The notes under the pieces: model-generated
Database searches by the model: none
The model's input: only the letters and a program-made list of their open reading frames with translations
Told to the model about the DNA's origin: nothing
Program-made: the position numbers and the translations under genes
Origin: Aphis gossypii
Lineage: Eukaryota > Arthropoda > Insecta > Hemiptera > Aphididae
Direction: 5' to 3'
DNA: 64,000 nt
Assembly (NCBI RefSeq): GCF_020184175.1
Contig: NC_065532.1
Coordinates: forward strand, 34,348,001 to 34,412,000
Shown here: in pieces, positions 48,127 through 62,161 of the stretch
How positions within the stretch are numbered: the stretch's first letter is position 1
Layout: every line of letters begins with the position of its first letter

Positions 48127-51100
48127 TAACATACTGGTTGAAACAAGATCTAGTGTTTTGCTATTTGTTCACTAAAACACTAGCAAAACTGTGATATTGA
48201 TTAAATCCAATACTACTAAATTACTAATTGTTTAAATAAGATAGAAAAAAGAAGCAATTCCTTTTTATTTTTTAGAATAAACACTATTTAAAGTTCATAA
48301 AAATACCTGAAAGAATCTCATTTTTTTTTTTTAGTACATTATGAGATTCAATTTAAAATAATTATTTTTAATTTATTAAATTTTTTCCATCTTATTGATA
48401 ATTTTTTTATCCTACTGTACCTTGATATACCAACATTTTGAACCCACTGATTATGTCTGTAGTTCTAGCACTATTATAGTTTTGATAGTAAACTGAACTT
48501 AATTGCTAAGCGTAAATAGTGATGTATTGATGTTCATCACTGTATTATGTTGGCTGATATCAATCAGATAAATTTATACTTAAACTATAATATTTGTTTA
48601 TATTAAACTTTATAATTTATGTTTGGCTATTAATTTAGTAATGATAAATGGCCTAATAACGTGTTACTTGTATAATAAACAAGAGAATATTTTTAATTCG
48701 AGAATAAATGTTTCTGTATCATTGAAATAGTTTTGTAGTACCATACTTAGCCATAATCAAATTATTAGAGTTACTCAACTTTTAAGATTTTATTTTTGTC
48801 TAATTAAAAATGTTGTTGTATGTAAATATGAGAGTTTTTTTTACAGTGTATACGCACTCTTATTATATTATGTAATAAAGTTGAGTAAATAAAATTGAAA
48901 TTAGAACTATTTGTTATTGTTAATAGAATGATAGTAACAAATTACACATTGGATTTAAATTTTTTTTAAATAACATCATTTTTAAACAGGTAATAGCACT
49001 TTAAATATTTATAACTTTTTTTTATTCCACCTGTTAGCTATTGCATTTTAATTTTAGAGAATTACAAAATATTTATCTTTTATTATTATTTTTTTTTTAC
49101 ATTTAACACTAAATTAAAGATCTATTTTATTATGTTTTGGTTAATTACCATAGGAGTGGCTGTCTCAATGGTTTATTATTATTATTAAAGTCTGATGAAT
49201 TTTAGTTATTAATTCATCTTGTTTTTACGTATAGTTATTAAAAACCTAATATTTTTCAAAAAAAATATATCTATATTATTAAATGTATATCATTTTTGTG
49301 ATCGCTGCGATCAATGATAAATAGGGTTTGACAGATATAGAAATTAAAATGGATAAATACACAAGAAAAAATTTAACAAAATGAATGTATTATTTGTTAT
49401 TAAAAATAACTGATATTAATAAAATGCTGTGTAGAATTGCTCTGATAAAATGAATATGTTGTAGTATTGCCACAACAATAATATAATGTCATTAAATAAT
49501 TTTACAGGGAATAAAATTGTCTGAGGTATAGCTTGCAAGATAAAGAAAATACCTATACTATTGTTTAAAAATTGTATTAGAATATATAGATAATTAAAAA
49601 AATTGGTAGGTACCTACATTCAGTTTTTTCTGAAATGCTAGAATATGTTAAACAATACCTATGTGTTATAGATTTTTGTTTTTTAACAACTCATACAGAA
49701 ATACAGAATGGATATCCAACTTGGTCTACCATAAATTGAGAGTACCTATGGAAGTAATAATTATGCAATTCTTATAATTTCTTAGTCCTAATGATAATTT
49801 ATTGTTTAAGTGTAATGATAGATTTGTGACAAATTTATAGTAATGTTAATTGTTTTATACATAGGTATAGTGTTGCTGTAATTATGTCATCATTTCAAAA
49901 TGTATAAGAATACCGAATAACTTCTTATCCTTTTACAGGTAAATCATAGATCATAATAATTAAATAAAAGCACAAAGGATCCCCTTACCTTAAATTTCTA
50001 AGAGGTTGAACCTTGATACTTAGTCACTTAGAACCTGTAATACAAGTATAATATGTATGTTTTTAGGTACTCCTGTTTGTCAAAAAAAAATTTGGTTGCT
50101 TATAAAATGATTGTAAAATACTGAAACTGTTAAAAAAAATTCGAGATTATAGTTAAATGTGCCATCGCATAAATAAATTACGGTACTATATCCATGAAAA
50201 GAATGTCAACTCATAATAAAAGGTGTAACGTAGTTGAGTGTAAAAACAGAAGTAAAGTCATGCGCTAGACTCGGAAAACATATAACAAATGGAATAAGAA
50301 TACAAACTTCTTTCAATTATTCATAGATAGTATAGGTAGGCGTCAATATAAATGAGATCTTAGTTGTATTGAAATAATCAAATGGTAATTCAATAATACG
50401 ATTTTGATTAAACGGCGTTCAAGATAGGCTATTTCACTACGTCACTGTCGGGATTTAATATTATATTTTACTGCTATCTCACAAAGGTCTATTGCATTTT
50501 TCTTTTTTTGTAGTGTGAATCGAAAATGTACTACTACTAGATTTTAATTTTCCATAATTTATGAAAGTAATCATTTATTTTTGTGCTGATCCTAATCTAT
50601 ATATATGTATTTTGTAACTTTATTTATGACTTGCAGGACACACATGTCAAAAGTGCAGACACTCAGTGCGGCGACACTTTATACGAGTATAAGAAGATTA
50701 GACTAGGATTGATTATAATTTAAGATGATAGAAATTTTAGTCTCTACGCCAATTTCTGTTTAGCCTGCGAGAAGGATTACCAAGGAATAATGTCGGAACT
50801 AAGAGCGGATATTATTATAGTGAATACGACTGATTATACGTCAATCGAGAGTAAAATCTTTTATAATATAGGATGATTTTGGCAGTTTCTTCTATTGTAT
50901 TATTTATTTTTAAATCTATACGAAAAGCGTGGTCGGAGACATACCTCGTTATTATATATCATAAGGATTATTGAGTTTTATTAATATATATTTGATTTGT
51001 TGGCCTCACCCCATAGTTGTACGTTCGTACGTAGACATTAATATAGTGTCACATAGTAATCATTAATCAACATAAACGGTTTTTATGCAATTAGTCGATT

Positions 51101-52749
51101 GAACGAATACACGAAAAGAACTCGACAAAAATTCATAACTGCAGGTGAGCATTACTGTATTATAATAATTAATAACAGTTTAATAAATTATTATAAAAGC
51201 AACACTATGTATCATAATTTATTAGTAATAATATTGATTATAAAACGGTTTATATTCTATAGGTATTATGATCAACGATATGTTATGGCTGATCGATCGT
51301 CTATTGACTCGTAATCGTTTTTCGTATAATATGCAATTATGTAATCCATCACTGAATTCAAATTTAACACATCCATTACGGAGTCTAAATAACAACGATA
51401 GGTACACAATCGTCACTTACTTGATATTTCACTGTACATCGGAGCATTATAATTAGTAATTTAGTAGGCACTACTACGCTCTGTTTGTGCCATTGATCCG
51501 CTCAACCCGTTTTCAAAGTTTTCAGTTGAATAGTCCATGAACGCCGTACAGATAATATATTCAAAATAGTCTTCCACATAGCACAACTTGTTGCAGGCCG
51601 AGTAGGCCGACAGTTCTTTGGTTATATATAAGCACGTAACGGGTAAACTATGCATTTATTAAAATATATATATATTGAAATATTTTACATAGAATTCTTA
51701 TATTATCATAATACAACATAATAATATATTACTAACAAAATATAATAATAAGCTTATATTATTAGGTAGGCAATTGTGCAATATTATGATGTGTAAATCA
51801 TATATAATTTTTGAAACATATAAATCGGCATAATGATTGTCATCGTTTCGCTTGCTAGACGAGTTTTCAATGTACAATATTACAATAAAATATATACTTT
51901 TTTTTTATAACGATAAGGTGTATACACAGTGTCACAGTACATACTATTTATACAATACGCATGAAACGTATATAAATATATGTATAAAAGTAAACCGATC
52001 TACAACTATTACCGTGTTATAATATATTATATATAAATATTTACAATAAAATAATTTAATGGTACGAGGCATTTAAAATTGTTCTGTAAACTCATGCTGG
52101 GCAAGACGTCAGTAAGACGCCGAGTTTATAAGTAAAGTTTATTATGAATACCTATTCTTACTGTAGAGGCGAAGACGTCATGACTCGTCTGGGAGGATTT
52201 CAAATACTATGGCTTACAGAAAAGGTTCGTCAAACAGCACTTGTGGAAAAATAAAATCCTTATACACAACCCCGATGGCTACTCTGTTAACACGTAATAT
52301 GTTATTATTTATGATTATATCGTTACATTTATTATATATATAATGTAATTTTTTCAGTATAATCTAATGATGAATTGGACAAAAAATAATTGTACACGAT
52401 TAAAATTACAGGTGAAAAGATTATGTCAAAAATAGGACTATGAACAATTCGAATAAATTATTACCTACTAATACGTAACTACTAATTAGTCTCTCTTAAA
52501 ATAAATGCATCTAGGTACTATATTATTTTCTACATAGTAGAATAATTCGGAATTTTAATGACATTTTGTTGGTTTAAAATAAAAGAGTTCTGTCTAACGA
52601 CCTGTTCAGAAAGATCTATTTGGTAAAGTTTTAATTTAAGTCAATTGCTCGAGAGTAAAAATGTATACTCTTTAACATTTCAGTTCAAAAGGACTTTATT
52701 TAATTTTATTAAACATTTGAAAAAAACGATTTAATAAATACCGAAGTGT
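48127..52749. other. Intergenic stretch after ALDH4A1
   Basis: The first 0.8 kb is probable ALDH4A1 3' UTR. The rest is AT-rich with no recognised gene. Slightly GC-richer patches lie at 50640-50870 and 51470-51660. In the latter a minus-strand 64-codon open segment (51461-51655) has protein-like composition but no recognised family and only a weak acceptor, so it is not annotated as a gene. Confidence 0.4.
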
Positions 52750-52881
52750 CAGTAGCGTATTTAGGAATTTTTTTAACGTAAGAATGTACTGTACTTTTTT
52801 AGATTGAAGAGTCGCGACCCGCAGCACTGAAGAATTCCATAAGAATATTATAGGTATTTTATACCTGCAGCTACGCCGCTG
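52750..52881. repeat. Short hAT-like MITE
   Basis: The ends CAGTAGCGTA and, inverted, CAGCGGCGTA form 10-bp terminal repeats around 132 bp of non-coding sequence. The left end also matches AGTGGCGTATTTAGGATTTT at 56510, a probable solo end of the same family in the bestrophin intron. No target duplication was matched. Confidence 0.5.
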
Positions 52882-53451
52882 ATATTTCTCATGGGGCGCG
52901 AGGATGGTCAATAATAATTGAACACTGTAAAAAACCTGTGGATTTGTAAAAATGGTTAGTGTATGACCCGTTGTGCGATAACTCGGATAACTATACACAT
53001 GTTACCGAAATAATAAGTATATATACATTATCTAAGGTATAATCCGGAATCGGAGTTATTAAATTATGGTTGAGATGATTTGGTATCAAAAAAGTCGACG
53101 ACAATCCTTTATAAATACGGCACTGTCGAGTAACACGCAATACCGGAATTAGAGGGGACGTAATGCTGATGGTCGAGAAAAATAGCGTTTTAAAAAATTA
53201 CTCGTACCTGTTTTTCTTATCCTGTCTCGGTTTAAATGAATACACGTTGAGTCATGATAGATACCTCTATAGTAAAGATGTTTTCTTTTTAAAACTCATT
53301 TTCGCTTTTATCAAATGCCGGGAAGAAATATAATTAATGCATCATAACATATATGTATATGACTTATAAATAGTAACTTTTTAAAGGGACCTCCGATATT
53401 AGCGGGGTTGCACCGCGTGGCTGTTCCCGCAGAGACCGTGCTGTCACCGGA

Positions 53452-56400
53452 TCACACGTCGTTCTGCAGTCTGTCCGGTACGAACGCTGCGTTGACCCGT
53501 CCTTCCGGTACTATCGTCACCGTTTCCGGTCGGACACTTCTCTGCAGATCCACGTTCGTCTGCTGATGCTGCAGTTCCGGGCGCGAACCGCCTCCGATGG
53601 AAGCGCGTCGCTGTTCGCCGAGGTCCGACGATTTCCACTTAAACGGCTTCCACTGTCCCGAATTGCAGCTCGGCCGTCGGGTCATCGACACCAGTACGAC
53701 CGGTTGTGTTGCGTCCGACTTCCGTTGAGCCAACTGTTTGAAACCGCCGCCGCCCCCGCGTTTGGTCGGCGCATTTGAATTTGGTCCTTCGCCGCTCATC
53801 GTCGACCGCTGTTGCACTACCCTGCACATAAACACAACATAGACATTAACTATTTAGTTATTACTATATTATTATTTCATATGCGATGCTGGGGACTTTT
53901 CTGGTATCTTTATACCGGTGTTTTCCAACCCGAGTGACGCGAGCTGTCGTATCCCAAAGAAGTAAAATTTATTTATTTATTTATTTGATTACAATATATT
54001 ATATATATTCAATATTTTCAATTTATTGGAGGGGGTGTGAACATTTTAACTTTTGCCAAACGAGGTGAATAGAAGAGGTGGGAACCACTACCTTTAGTTA
54101 CTAACCTTTTTCACCAACCACTGGAAATTATATCCAAGGACCTAGACTGACAAATCATCTTCGTTCAGAATCGTTTTTCGTATACAATGATACCTATTAT
54201 TGGATTCAAATTTAACACTCCTATAATATATAATAGTGATCCAAACGTCACCTAATGTACAGCAGAGCGGTAGGTACCCACTTACCCGCTTTTATATTTT
54301 GATCACAGTTTGTAAAAATATGATTTTAATATATCATTAAAGCACTAAAACAATAGGTAAGTTATCACATAATATGAATTATTTTAAAGGTCAAATGAAT
54401 CTAGCTTGCCAGTTGGGTAAGTTGTTAAGTTAATAAGTATAATAACAAGCGAAAAAAAAACGTATGGTATTCTTCATCTTTTTATAATTTGAGTCTGGAA
54501 CCATTGATTTCATTTTTTTCAATGTTTCCATACGTTAATTTACTAACTGCATAGTTGTAATGTGTGACGTATAAGATGATTTTTATTGCACAAAAATAAC
54601 TACCTATAATCATTATTTATAATTACATTATATAGGAATTGTCATATACATATACAAATAATTCCTATTAATAATTAATAAGTATTTTTAATATTTACCA
54701 CAGCGTAAATATTTAATTTTATGTGGACCTGTTACTATATTTTTGTCCGATAGAGAGTCATAATATCACATAGGACTCGAATTTCTTTATAAGACATTGT
54801 TTGTAATCATACTTACGCGCGTTTAGAATTTGAGAAAGTAAAAAAAAAAACAAACGAAATACTCATATTATATGAAAATACAATATAATGTACCTACTTG
54901 TAAGTTGTAGACAGCGACGAGGCAAGTCTAACCACTTTCTAACGGTTACAAATTAATTGCGATCTAGACGTGTACGCGACTATAACTGAAACGCGCTCGT
55001 TACGTTCTCAAATATTATAATATTATTATTATTATAAATTATAATATTATAATATCACTTTAATGGCCGTACCGCAAACGTATGCATAAATTGATACCGT
55101 TGACGTTTCACCAGTATTATTAGGTATATTCGTAGTGTATTTTCGTATACGAAAAAATATGGCGTTCTTTATTTATTTTTCTTCGTTCGCTGCGGGCCAA
55201 CACGATCGTACACGATACGCACACATCACATGCGTATAATAGTTCGGTCCTGTTAACATAATATATATATATATTTCGCGTGCGACCCGTATATATATAT
55301 ATGTACGCTGCACCATCATAATATAATCTTTCTAAAACATTTCCCATCTCGCCCGCACCCATGACTTTTGACCAAAAACAGTATACAATATATATATATA
55401 AAACGCACACATACTATCATCGGTATAAAATATACTCTCTCTCACTCTCTCTCTATTGTATCATATAATATATACAGTACCGGAAACGCAGTAACGTCAC
55501 AACAGTCTCTCAATATAATCCTATGCGAGAATCTGTTTTTGTTCGTATCGTACCCTCCGGAAAACTCGATCTGGCGCGTGTTTGTGTGCGTATGTGTACA
55601 TTGTATATAAGACCGCTCGCACAGACGTTTCTCTCTCTATCCGTCTTTATTTCTCTGTGTATAGTCGTCGTCGTCTTCTTCATACCAATAACGATGTAAA
55701 GCCGTCGGCGTAGCCCGCGGCCCGTTAATACGCGTACGTGTATATATATATATAAAAACGCTCGTTGGTATTGCTGACACGCGAAAGTCATCTGCAGGGA
55801 TTATTATTATACGCACTGCCTATACCCATTAACAATATTAATAATGATAATAATAATAATAAAAATAACGAAGATAATAATAATAATCGCGCTCGCACAA
55901 AACACCGCAGCAAAAATAAACGTGTTATAGATTTTACGTTCGATATTTATATTAGTTAATATTATAATGTATTCTGATGTTTGAATATAAATTTTACCGG
56001 TATCGGGTCTCGATTTTTGGTGGGGATCATATTATAATATACGATCGACCAGATCACAGTATCACGACCGCCGTTAGAACCCGTACCCATATACCTATAT
56101 AACATCTAGTATAATTCTATATGCGATTTATTTTGTGTGCGAAGAAGTACTATACGCACAGGTATTTTAATCGGTCAATTCGCGGTCCTAGTCCGTATTC
56201 AAATTAAAACTATAGCGATGTCGGACGAAAGCCGACATTGCAGTATTTGTTTATTTTTGTTTTTACGGGCTAAGCACTCTGACAAAATAAAAATAAAAAA
56301 TAAATAAATAATTTTATAGTATATACCTATAAGATTTTTGTTTCTTTTGAATCTATTTGGAAAAAATGTTCGGGTTTTTTTTTCAAACACGCGAATAAAC

Positions 56401-59400
56401 ATGAGCGATACATTTGTTATTAATTATAATAATTATTAATAAGTAAAGCGTAGTTTATGTTTAAATTTTTGTTTTATACTTCAAAACTATTCTTACTCAG
56501 TAATAAAATAGTGGCGTATTTAGGATTTTCAAATGGACAGATGCTAAATTGGGATCAAAATTTAAGATTCCCCGAATCTAACTGCAGAAACACTTCAGTA
56601 ATCTTAAGTATATAATAAAGGATTAATTTTATTAAATCGCCGTGTGACAGTATAATTATTATTTAAGTATTTTTTTTTTCAAAAATGAGAGGATAACGTC
56701 ATGATGATATTTATTATTTAAATTGTATCACCTAATGTCTAATATAATATACGTATTTTATAGCGGTAAACGGTTATTCATAAAGTAAAACCGATTGAAA
56801 AGAAAAAAAAATATTAAAAAAAATCATAAACATCCAAAGCCCAGTGTGATAAAATATCACTATATGACTATACTGTTTTATATTACGTGTTATAAATGTT
56901 TAAGTCTCTACCGTCGTATTTTCTCATGCGTTTATATTTTATTCGTATAAAACGTACGTATCACCGTGTGCCCGTGTCTATATGCGCTTTTATTTTGTAA
57001 TATAAAAATGAGATCAGTTGTTGAAAATTTTTGAGAAATAAAATAATAATATAAAGCGAGTTAAATTTATCTCTTGTGGTTTGGAGTGGGTCTAAATCAT
57101 ATATTATAATTAATACACACGTGTTGAAAAACCATTAGTTGTGTACACAAGTAGTAAGCCACACTGAATGTAACGGGAACTTAATGCGAAAACGTAATAC
57201 GTGTAAGTATAATGCATATGTTCCATTATTGCGGTTTCGTACACAAATAAACCTAAATTTTAATTTTAATATATGTAAAACAAAGGCTCGACGATAGGTA
57301 CCGAAAAAGTGCACAAAACCAAAAAACTTACAGCTATACACACATTCAGAGATTAAAAACTACCTGAACTAAGTACGGCGTACTTCAATACGATAATGTG
57401 ATTTTTAATTTTACCACATAAAAACGAATACGACGACCGTTTAGAAGATACTACTGCGATATTAAAATACAATCATTCAGCCATATCTTCGGCTTCGTAG
57501 AAAAACTGCGTTCTAAAAAATTGTTTGTTGTTGTGGAAATCAAATGGTAGTAAGTAGGCATATTTTTATGAATATAAACGCGGAGTTTCAAAGTACTTGA
57601 TCCTAGATTAACCTAGTTTCGGATTGTTTGCCGGAGTGGTTTTTGTCTCTCGAGAGGACTTATTCAAGCTACAATGGAAATCATGAATTCTAGTACCAAT
57701 CTATTAGTATTGTGTAGGCACATCAAGTCTAACAATACAAAATAAAATAGGTATTTACTATAAAAATCTTAGTAATTAATGAAAAATTATGGGTTATAAC
57801 CTATGACCAGTATAGTTTTACGAACACAATAAATAAAATATTGGATTATTAAAATGATGATATACATTTATAATGTCGCGTAAACCATTTCAGTAAATAG
57901 GAAAGTATGTGTCGACGAATCCGGTAAGATGACAAATAATGATCATATTTTTTAACAAATTATGATAGCAATCAAATATTAGTAATTTATTACGTGTATG
58001 ATGATAGGAATTTTACGTCCATTTAGCATAAGGGTTCACCGATAGTATCAAAAGTATAATAATTATTAAATCGATTTTATACTTTGATGTTACACGCGTA
58101 ACTATGTAAGTTATCTTTTGAATATATTTATGTGAAATATGATACATTTTGTGTGTTGAAAAATAATTAAAAGTTAAAATGTCAACAAAAATGTTGTCAG
58201 GCAAGACAACAGAGATAATATATGAATAATACATAATAAAACTAAATAATAAATACTAATAATAGGATATAAAAGATTTTATATGATATTATGTAAATCA
58301 TAAAATGATCTTTACTATAAATAGTATAAATCATTTAATTAATACTTTTGAATAACTTAACTTTGAATTTTTTTTAAATTTTTAGTCATTCATTATAGTG
58401 GTTAAAAAAACGAGGCTGTAAAAGTAATAAAAAATATCCAACCTTAAATAATTAACATGTGAAATATTATTTTTTTAAATTTTAAAATATACCTACCCAT
58501 TAAATTAGTTTTCAAATATATCTAATTAATTAAATTATTTTTTCTTTATGTGAAACTTTTGTGTTGAGTCACATTATTGCTGAATAAACCAACAAAACCG
58601 AGTTATAATTAATAATTAAACGTGCTCTGAGGACTAAAAGTTGCGAAAGTACATAACGTACCTATACCAATTAGTCTTGATAAATTACTAAAAATACATG
58701 AATTATTAGTCAACATATGACATCTGCAGCGTGTCATATTTTTATTATCTACCTAATATCATCATATGTAACTAGTTAAAATCAATTATAAGTAATACGA
58801 TATAATAATTGAATATAATTATTAGAAAACATAAGAGATGAGGATGTTTATTTGTATCGACTTACTGCATAATGCCAAAGGAATCATTGAATTTATCCCT
58901 GCAGTTCGAGTTGATTTTTCCTTCACTTTTGTTCGAACACGTTGAAGTCCTTCTGGTTTTCGATTGGTCGGGGTCTACCTCTTCTATGATTTCGGGTAAG
59001 AACATCATGTGTTGGTCTTCGGGAACACTGAAAGAGAAAAAAACAAACATACCTATAGGTAAAAATAAAATTTTGTATTAAATGACTGTAGTAATTTTAT
59101 TATTACGGCATGTGGTGAACTGATCCTCTATGCGTTTTTTTCTTGAACGGCGCGGCCGCGCTCGTGTAAGGAATCGATACTTCCAATTCGTTGAAGTAAA
59201 TATCTTTGACCAGAGGAATTTTAATTTTAGCAAGATAATCTACCGCCAAAAAGGCTGCCTGTCGGAACACAATTAGTATTATGAGTACGATTTAACAACT
59301 ATTTGTAATAATGGGCAATAAACGTATAGTTGAGATGTCAATATATTGTTGTTAGTTTTATGTGTTGATTTACCTTTGTGTGTCTGTCGATTAAATAATT

Positions 59401-62161
59401 TAATTCAAAATCTTCTTCGTCGTCACCAAAAGGATTTATTAATTGTTCAGCTACCTGTAAAAAGAAATAGGTATATAAATATTGTATATAGTAATTTATT
59501 ATATTAGTACAATATTGATTATTGATACACTATATCATAAGTACGATTCATTTTTTAATAAATTATTGAAAAATCGTATTTATTATAATGTTAAAATGAT
59601 AAATGATTTAAAAGGAACTGTTTCAAGAATCTTTTTTTTTTTTTAATTAAATTTTGAAATGACAATAATTACATATTATCGTGCATTCATTTAAGAAAAA
59701 GTTAAAATTACGGGTTAAAACGAAAAAAATAGCAACGAATCTTTTTTTGATTGATCAATGAACTAGGTACACATATAAATATTAAATCCTGTGCAGTGTA
59801 TTTATGATCGATAATGTTTCGATGACTGATTTGTGATTACTATTTATTAAGTAGTATTATTCAAATAAAATATATTATATTATGTCATAATAATTCTGTA
59901 AGCCTGTATTTGTATGTTAAGTTTAATTAAGAATAGCTTATTATTAACTGTTTAATATTCTATATTGCATACCCGTTTGTCATTGTTAAAAAAAAAAAAA
60001 CTCCAGCTATTATTTAATGTTGTTTATTTAAATATTTACTTTGTAGCTTGTACAGTAGAAAGAGATGAAAGTTAAATATGTTAGCATAATATTTCTAAAC
60101 TCAAATGAGAGTTTTCAGTATAATTTTGTATATTGTTTGTATTATTAAATATTAACTATATTATGAATAATATTTCTAAGATAAATAAACCAACTTAGTT
60201 ATTTACAATATATATATAAAGACAAATACCGACAGATAGTATACAAGTCTCAAAATTATATTAATGATAGATATATGAGTATATTATACGCATAAATGTA
60301 TTATGCGTGATTATTATAAAGATTGATTTGATATGCTCATAACTCATAATAATTAAAAAAAAAATGATTTTAAGATTTAATTTGCCTATACACGCTGATA
60401 TAAAAATTATTAATCAAGAAATTCTTGTTTAAACAGTTATGTTGATACTGTCAGAGCTTACAGCAGATTAAACTTAAATGTGTAGATCTGTTGTCGTCTA
60501 CATTTTTTTATGATCGATTTTATTTATCGGTGTTATGTCATTATTAGAAAATAAAAATATTTCCGATATCTTTATTATTTATAAATATCGTTAAACTCAT
60601 AAATTTATAATCATAAGTCATATTTGCATCCACTGTATGTTTTCATCAAATAAATATATTTTAATAAAATACAGTGAAACTTTTATTTTACGAAATCTCA
60701 TGGGGAACAAAAAAAAAATTGTATTATAGACGAATTCGTTAAGAATAATTAATGCATGATTAACAATGAAGGTCATGGTTTTCAAAATTAATTCGTTAAA
60801 TAGAAAATTTCTTTGAATGGAAGTTTGTTTTATGGAAGTTTCACTGTATATCTTATATGGTATTGAATAAAATCATTTAAAATAATTTTAATATTTATTG
60901 AGGTATTGCCGTTAACCCAAAGTTTATTGAAATCATTTAAATCTCTCAATAATAATGATTAATGACAATTATCGGTAGAGCATACGTTTTGTAAATTATT
61001 TGTTTACTTAAGTTAATAATATTAACTATATACCAAATACATCATATAATTCATGATAATATTATAATATATGATTAACTATTGTATTGGTTAAGTATTA
61101 TAAAATTAAGTCCTAAAATAGTCTTATGTGCTTAGTTTTTTAAAATTATTATATTTGCCAACTTGTTTGTATTTTTAAATTTAACGCATACGTTTTATTT
61201 CATTATTATTTTAAATAAATATTCATAAATCGATAATTAAAAATAAGTTTTTGACAATCGTTAAGTTTATTGATCTACTTCAATATTTTACTATTCAGTT
61301 TTATCAATATCCTAGACTACACAGAAATGTACTTTTATGATTTAAATTTGTATTTACCAAAACCGTAGTAAAATAAAAAGTTGTTCTTGAAATATTATAG
61401 CTCATTTGAGCAGTTTGAATTTATTGTTGCAGTTATTTCCTTTATATTCTAAATATTTTATTGTTTTAGTTGTTATTATATCATATTTTAAAATTAACTA
61501 ATCTTCCCAAGGAATAATAATTATATCTGTAAAATGGTCAAAATCCATAAATACAATAATAACTACTCAGTAGGTACGACTTAAAATAATATAATATTAT
61601 TCAATTGCGCTTTTCCTTCAATTTTTTAACCACAGTAAAATAATAAGTACACAAAAGGGAAATCGTTCGCGTAAAAGGGTTTGTTTTTTACAACATTATT
61701 AGTTATTGAAATATTATGTTCTTTTAGCAGTATTTATATACGAGTTCGATAAACTAATAAATATATTTTTTTAATTGTTGGGTGGGAGTACGCTTAAAAC
61801 ACTGGATTTTACGTTGAAAAGATAATTAACTGCGTACTTACCTTTAATAGTCCCATGAAGAATAAAAACTGTACAATTGTAAACACCGGTATATACACAT
61901 CGAGTTCTGTTTGCAGCATTTTGTTTGATCCTTCCACGTATTGCCTCCCGACAACGGCAGTAATGAAAAACGAATACGTTGCAATTGTAACGACCTGAAA
62001 ACAACGAGAAAAACAGTATTTTTTTTTTATTATTTATTCACAAAACAAATAAAATCATGATATTATTATCGTATAATAGTTACCTGTGTATACGCTAAAG
62101 GTATGCTGATCCAATCGTAACTCCACAGATAACCGCATTTTGATCTGAAGTCGATAAATTC
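53452..62161 (-). CDS. Bestrophin chloride channel, 3' part (5' exons beyond window)
   Basis: Bestrophins are pentameric calcium-activated chloride channels of the plasma membrane. Six coding exons are visible (minus): 62084-62161, 61842-61994, 59374-59454, 59107-59258, 58866-59027 and 53452-53821, in phase, giving the last 331 residues. FRSKCGYLWSYDWISIPLAY and TYSFFITAVVGRQ match the core; VFTIVQFLFFMGLLK is a membrane helix. VAEQLINPFGDDEEDFE carries the acidic calcium-clasp cluster. Beyond the conserved channel the cytosolic tail is divergent, polar and Arg/Gln/Gly-rich. The donor after 58866 overlaps an in-frame stop (CAG TAA GT), so reading through ends the protein there, whereas splicing adds 122 residues from an exon 5 kb away. 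Exons upstream, encoding the first membrane helices, were not found up to 64000. Which bestrophin paralogue this is cannot be told. Confidence 0.92.
53915..54092. repeat. Decayed hAT-like MITE in bestrophin intron
   Basis: The left end GGTGTTTTCCAACC and the inverted right end GTAGTGGTTCCCACC resemble the common hAT terminus CAGTGGTTCCCAACC. CTTTATA and CTTTAGT flank the two sides. The interior is non-coding, with an ATTT repeat. Confidence 0.35.
55255..55760. repeat. Microsatellite cluster in bestrophin intron
   Basis: Several separate (TA)n tracts (near 55260, 55290, 55390 and 55740) and a CT-rich tract (55435-55455) are spaced by CG-containing sequence. The local composition is GC-richer than the rest of the 5-kb intron. 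A cryptic promoter is possible, but no other support is visible. Confidence 0.5.
60672..60846. repeat. pogo/Tigger-like MITE, 175 bp
   Basis: The ends CAGTGAAACTT and, inverted, CAGTGAAACTTCC are flanked by TA on both sides. Subterminal ACGAAATC and TTCGTTAA pieces also fit the widespread pogo-type pattern CAGTGAAAC...ATAACGAA. It lies in the bestrophin intron between exons 61842-61994 and 59374-59454 and has no ORF. Confidence 0.75.

Noticed and set aside
52696..52998. 100-codon minus-strand ORF
   Set aside because: It spans a hAT-like MITE and AT-rich flanks and has no recognisable domain.
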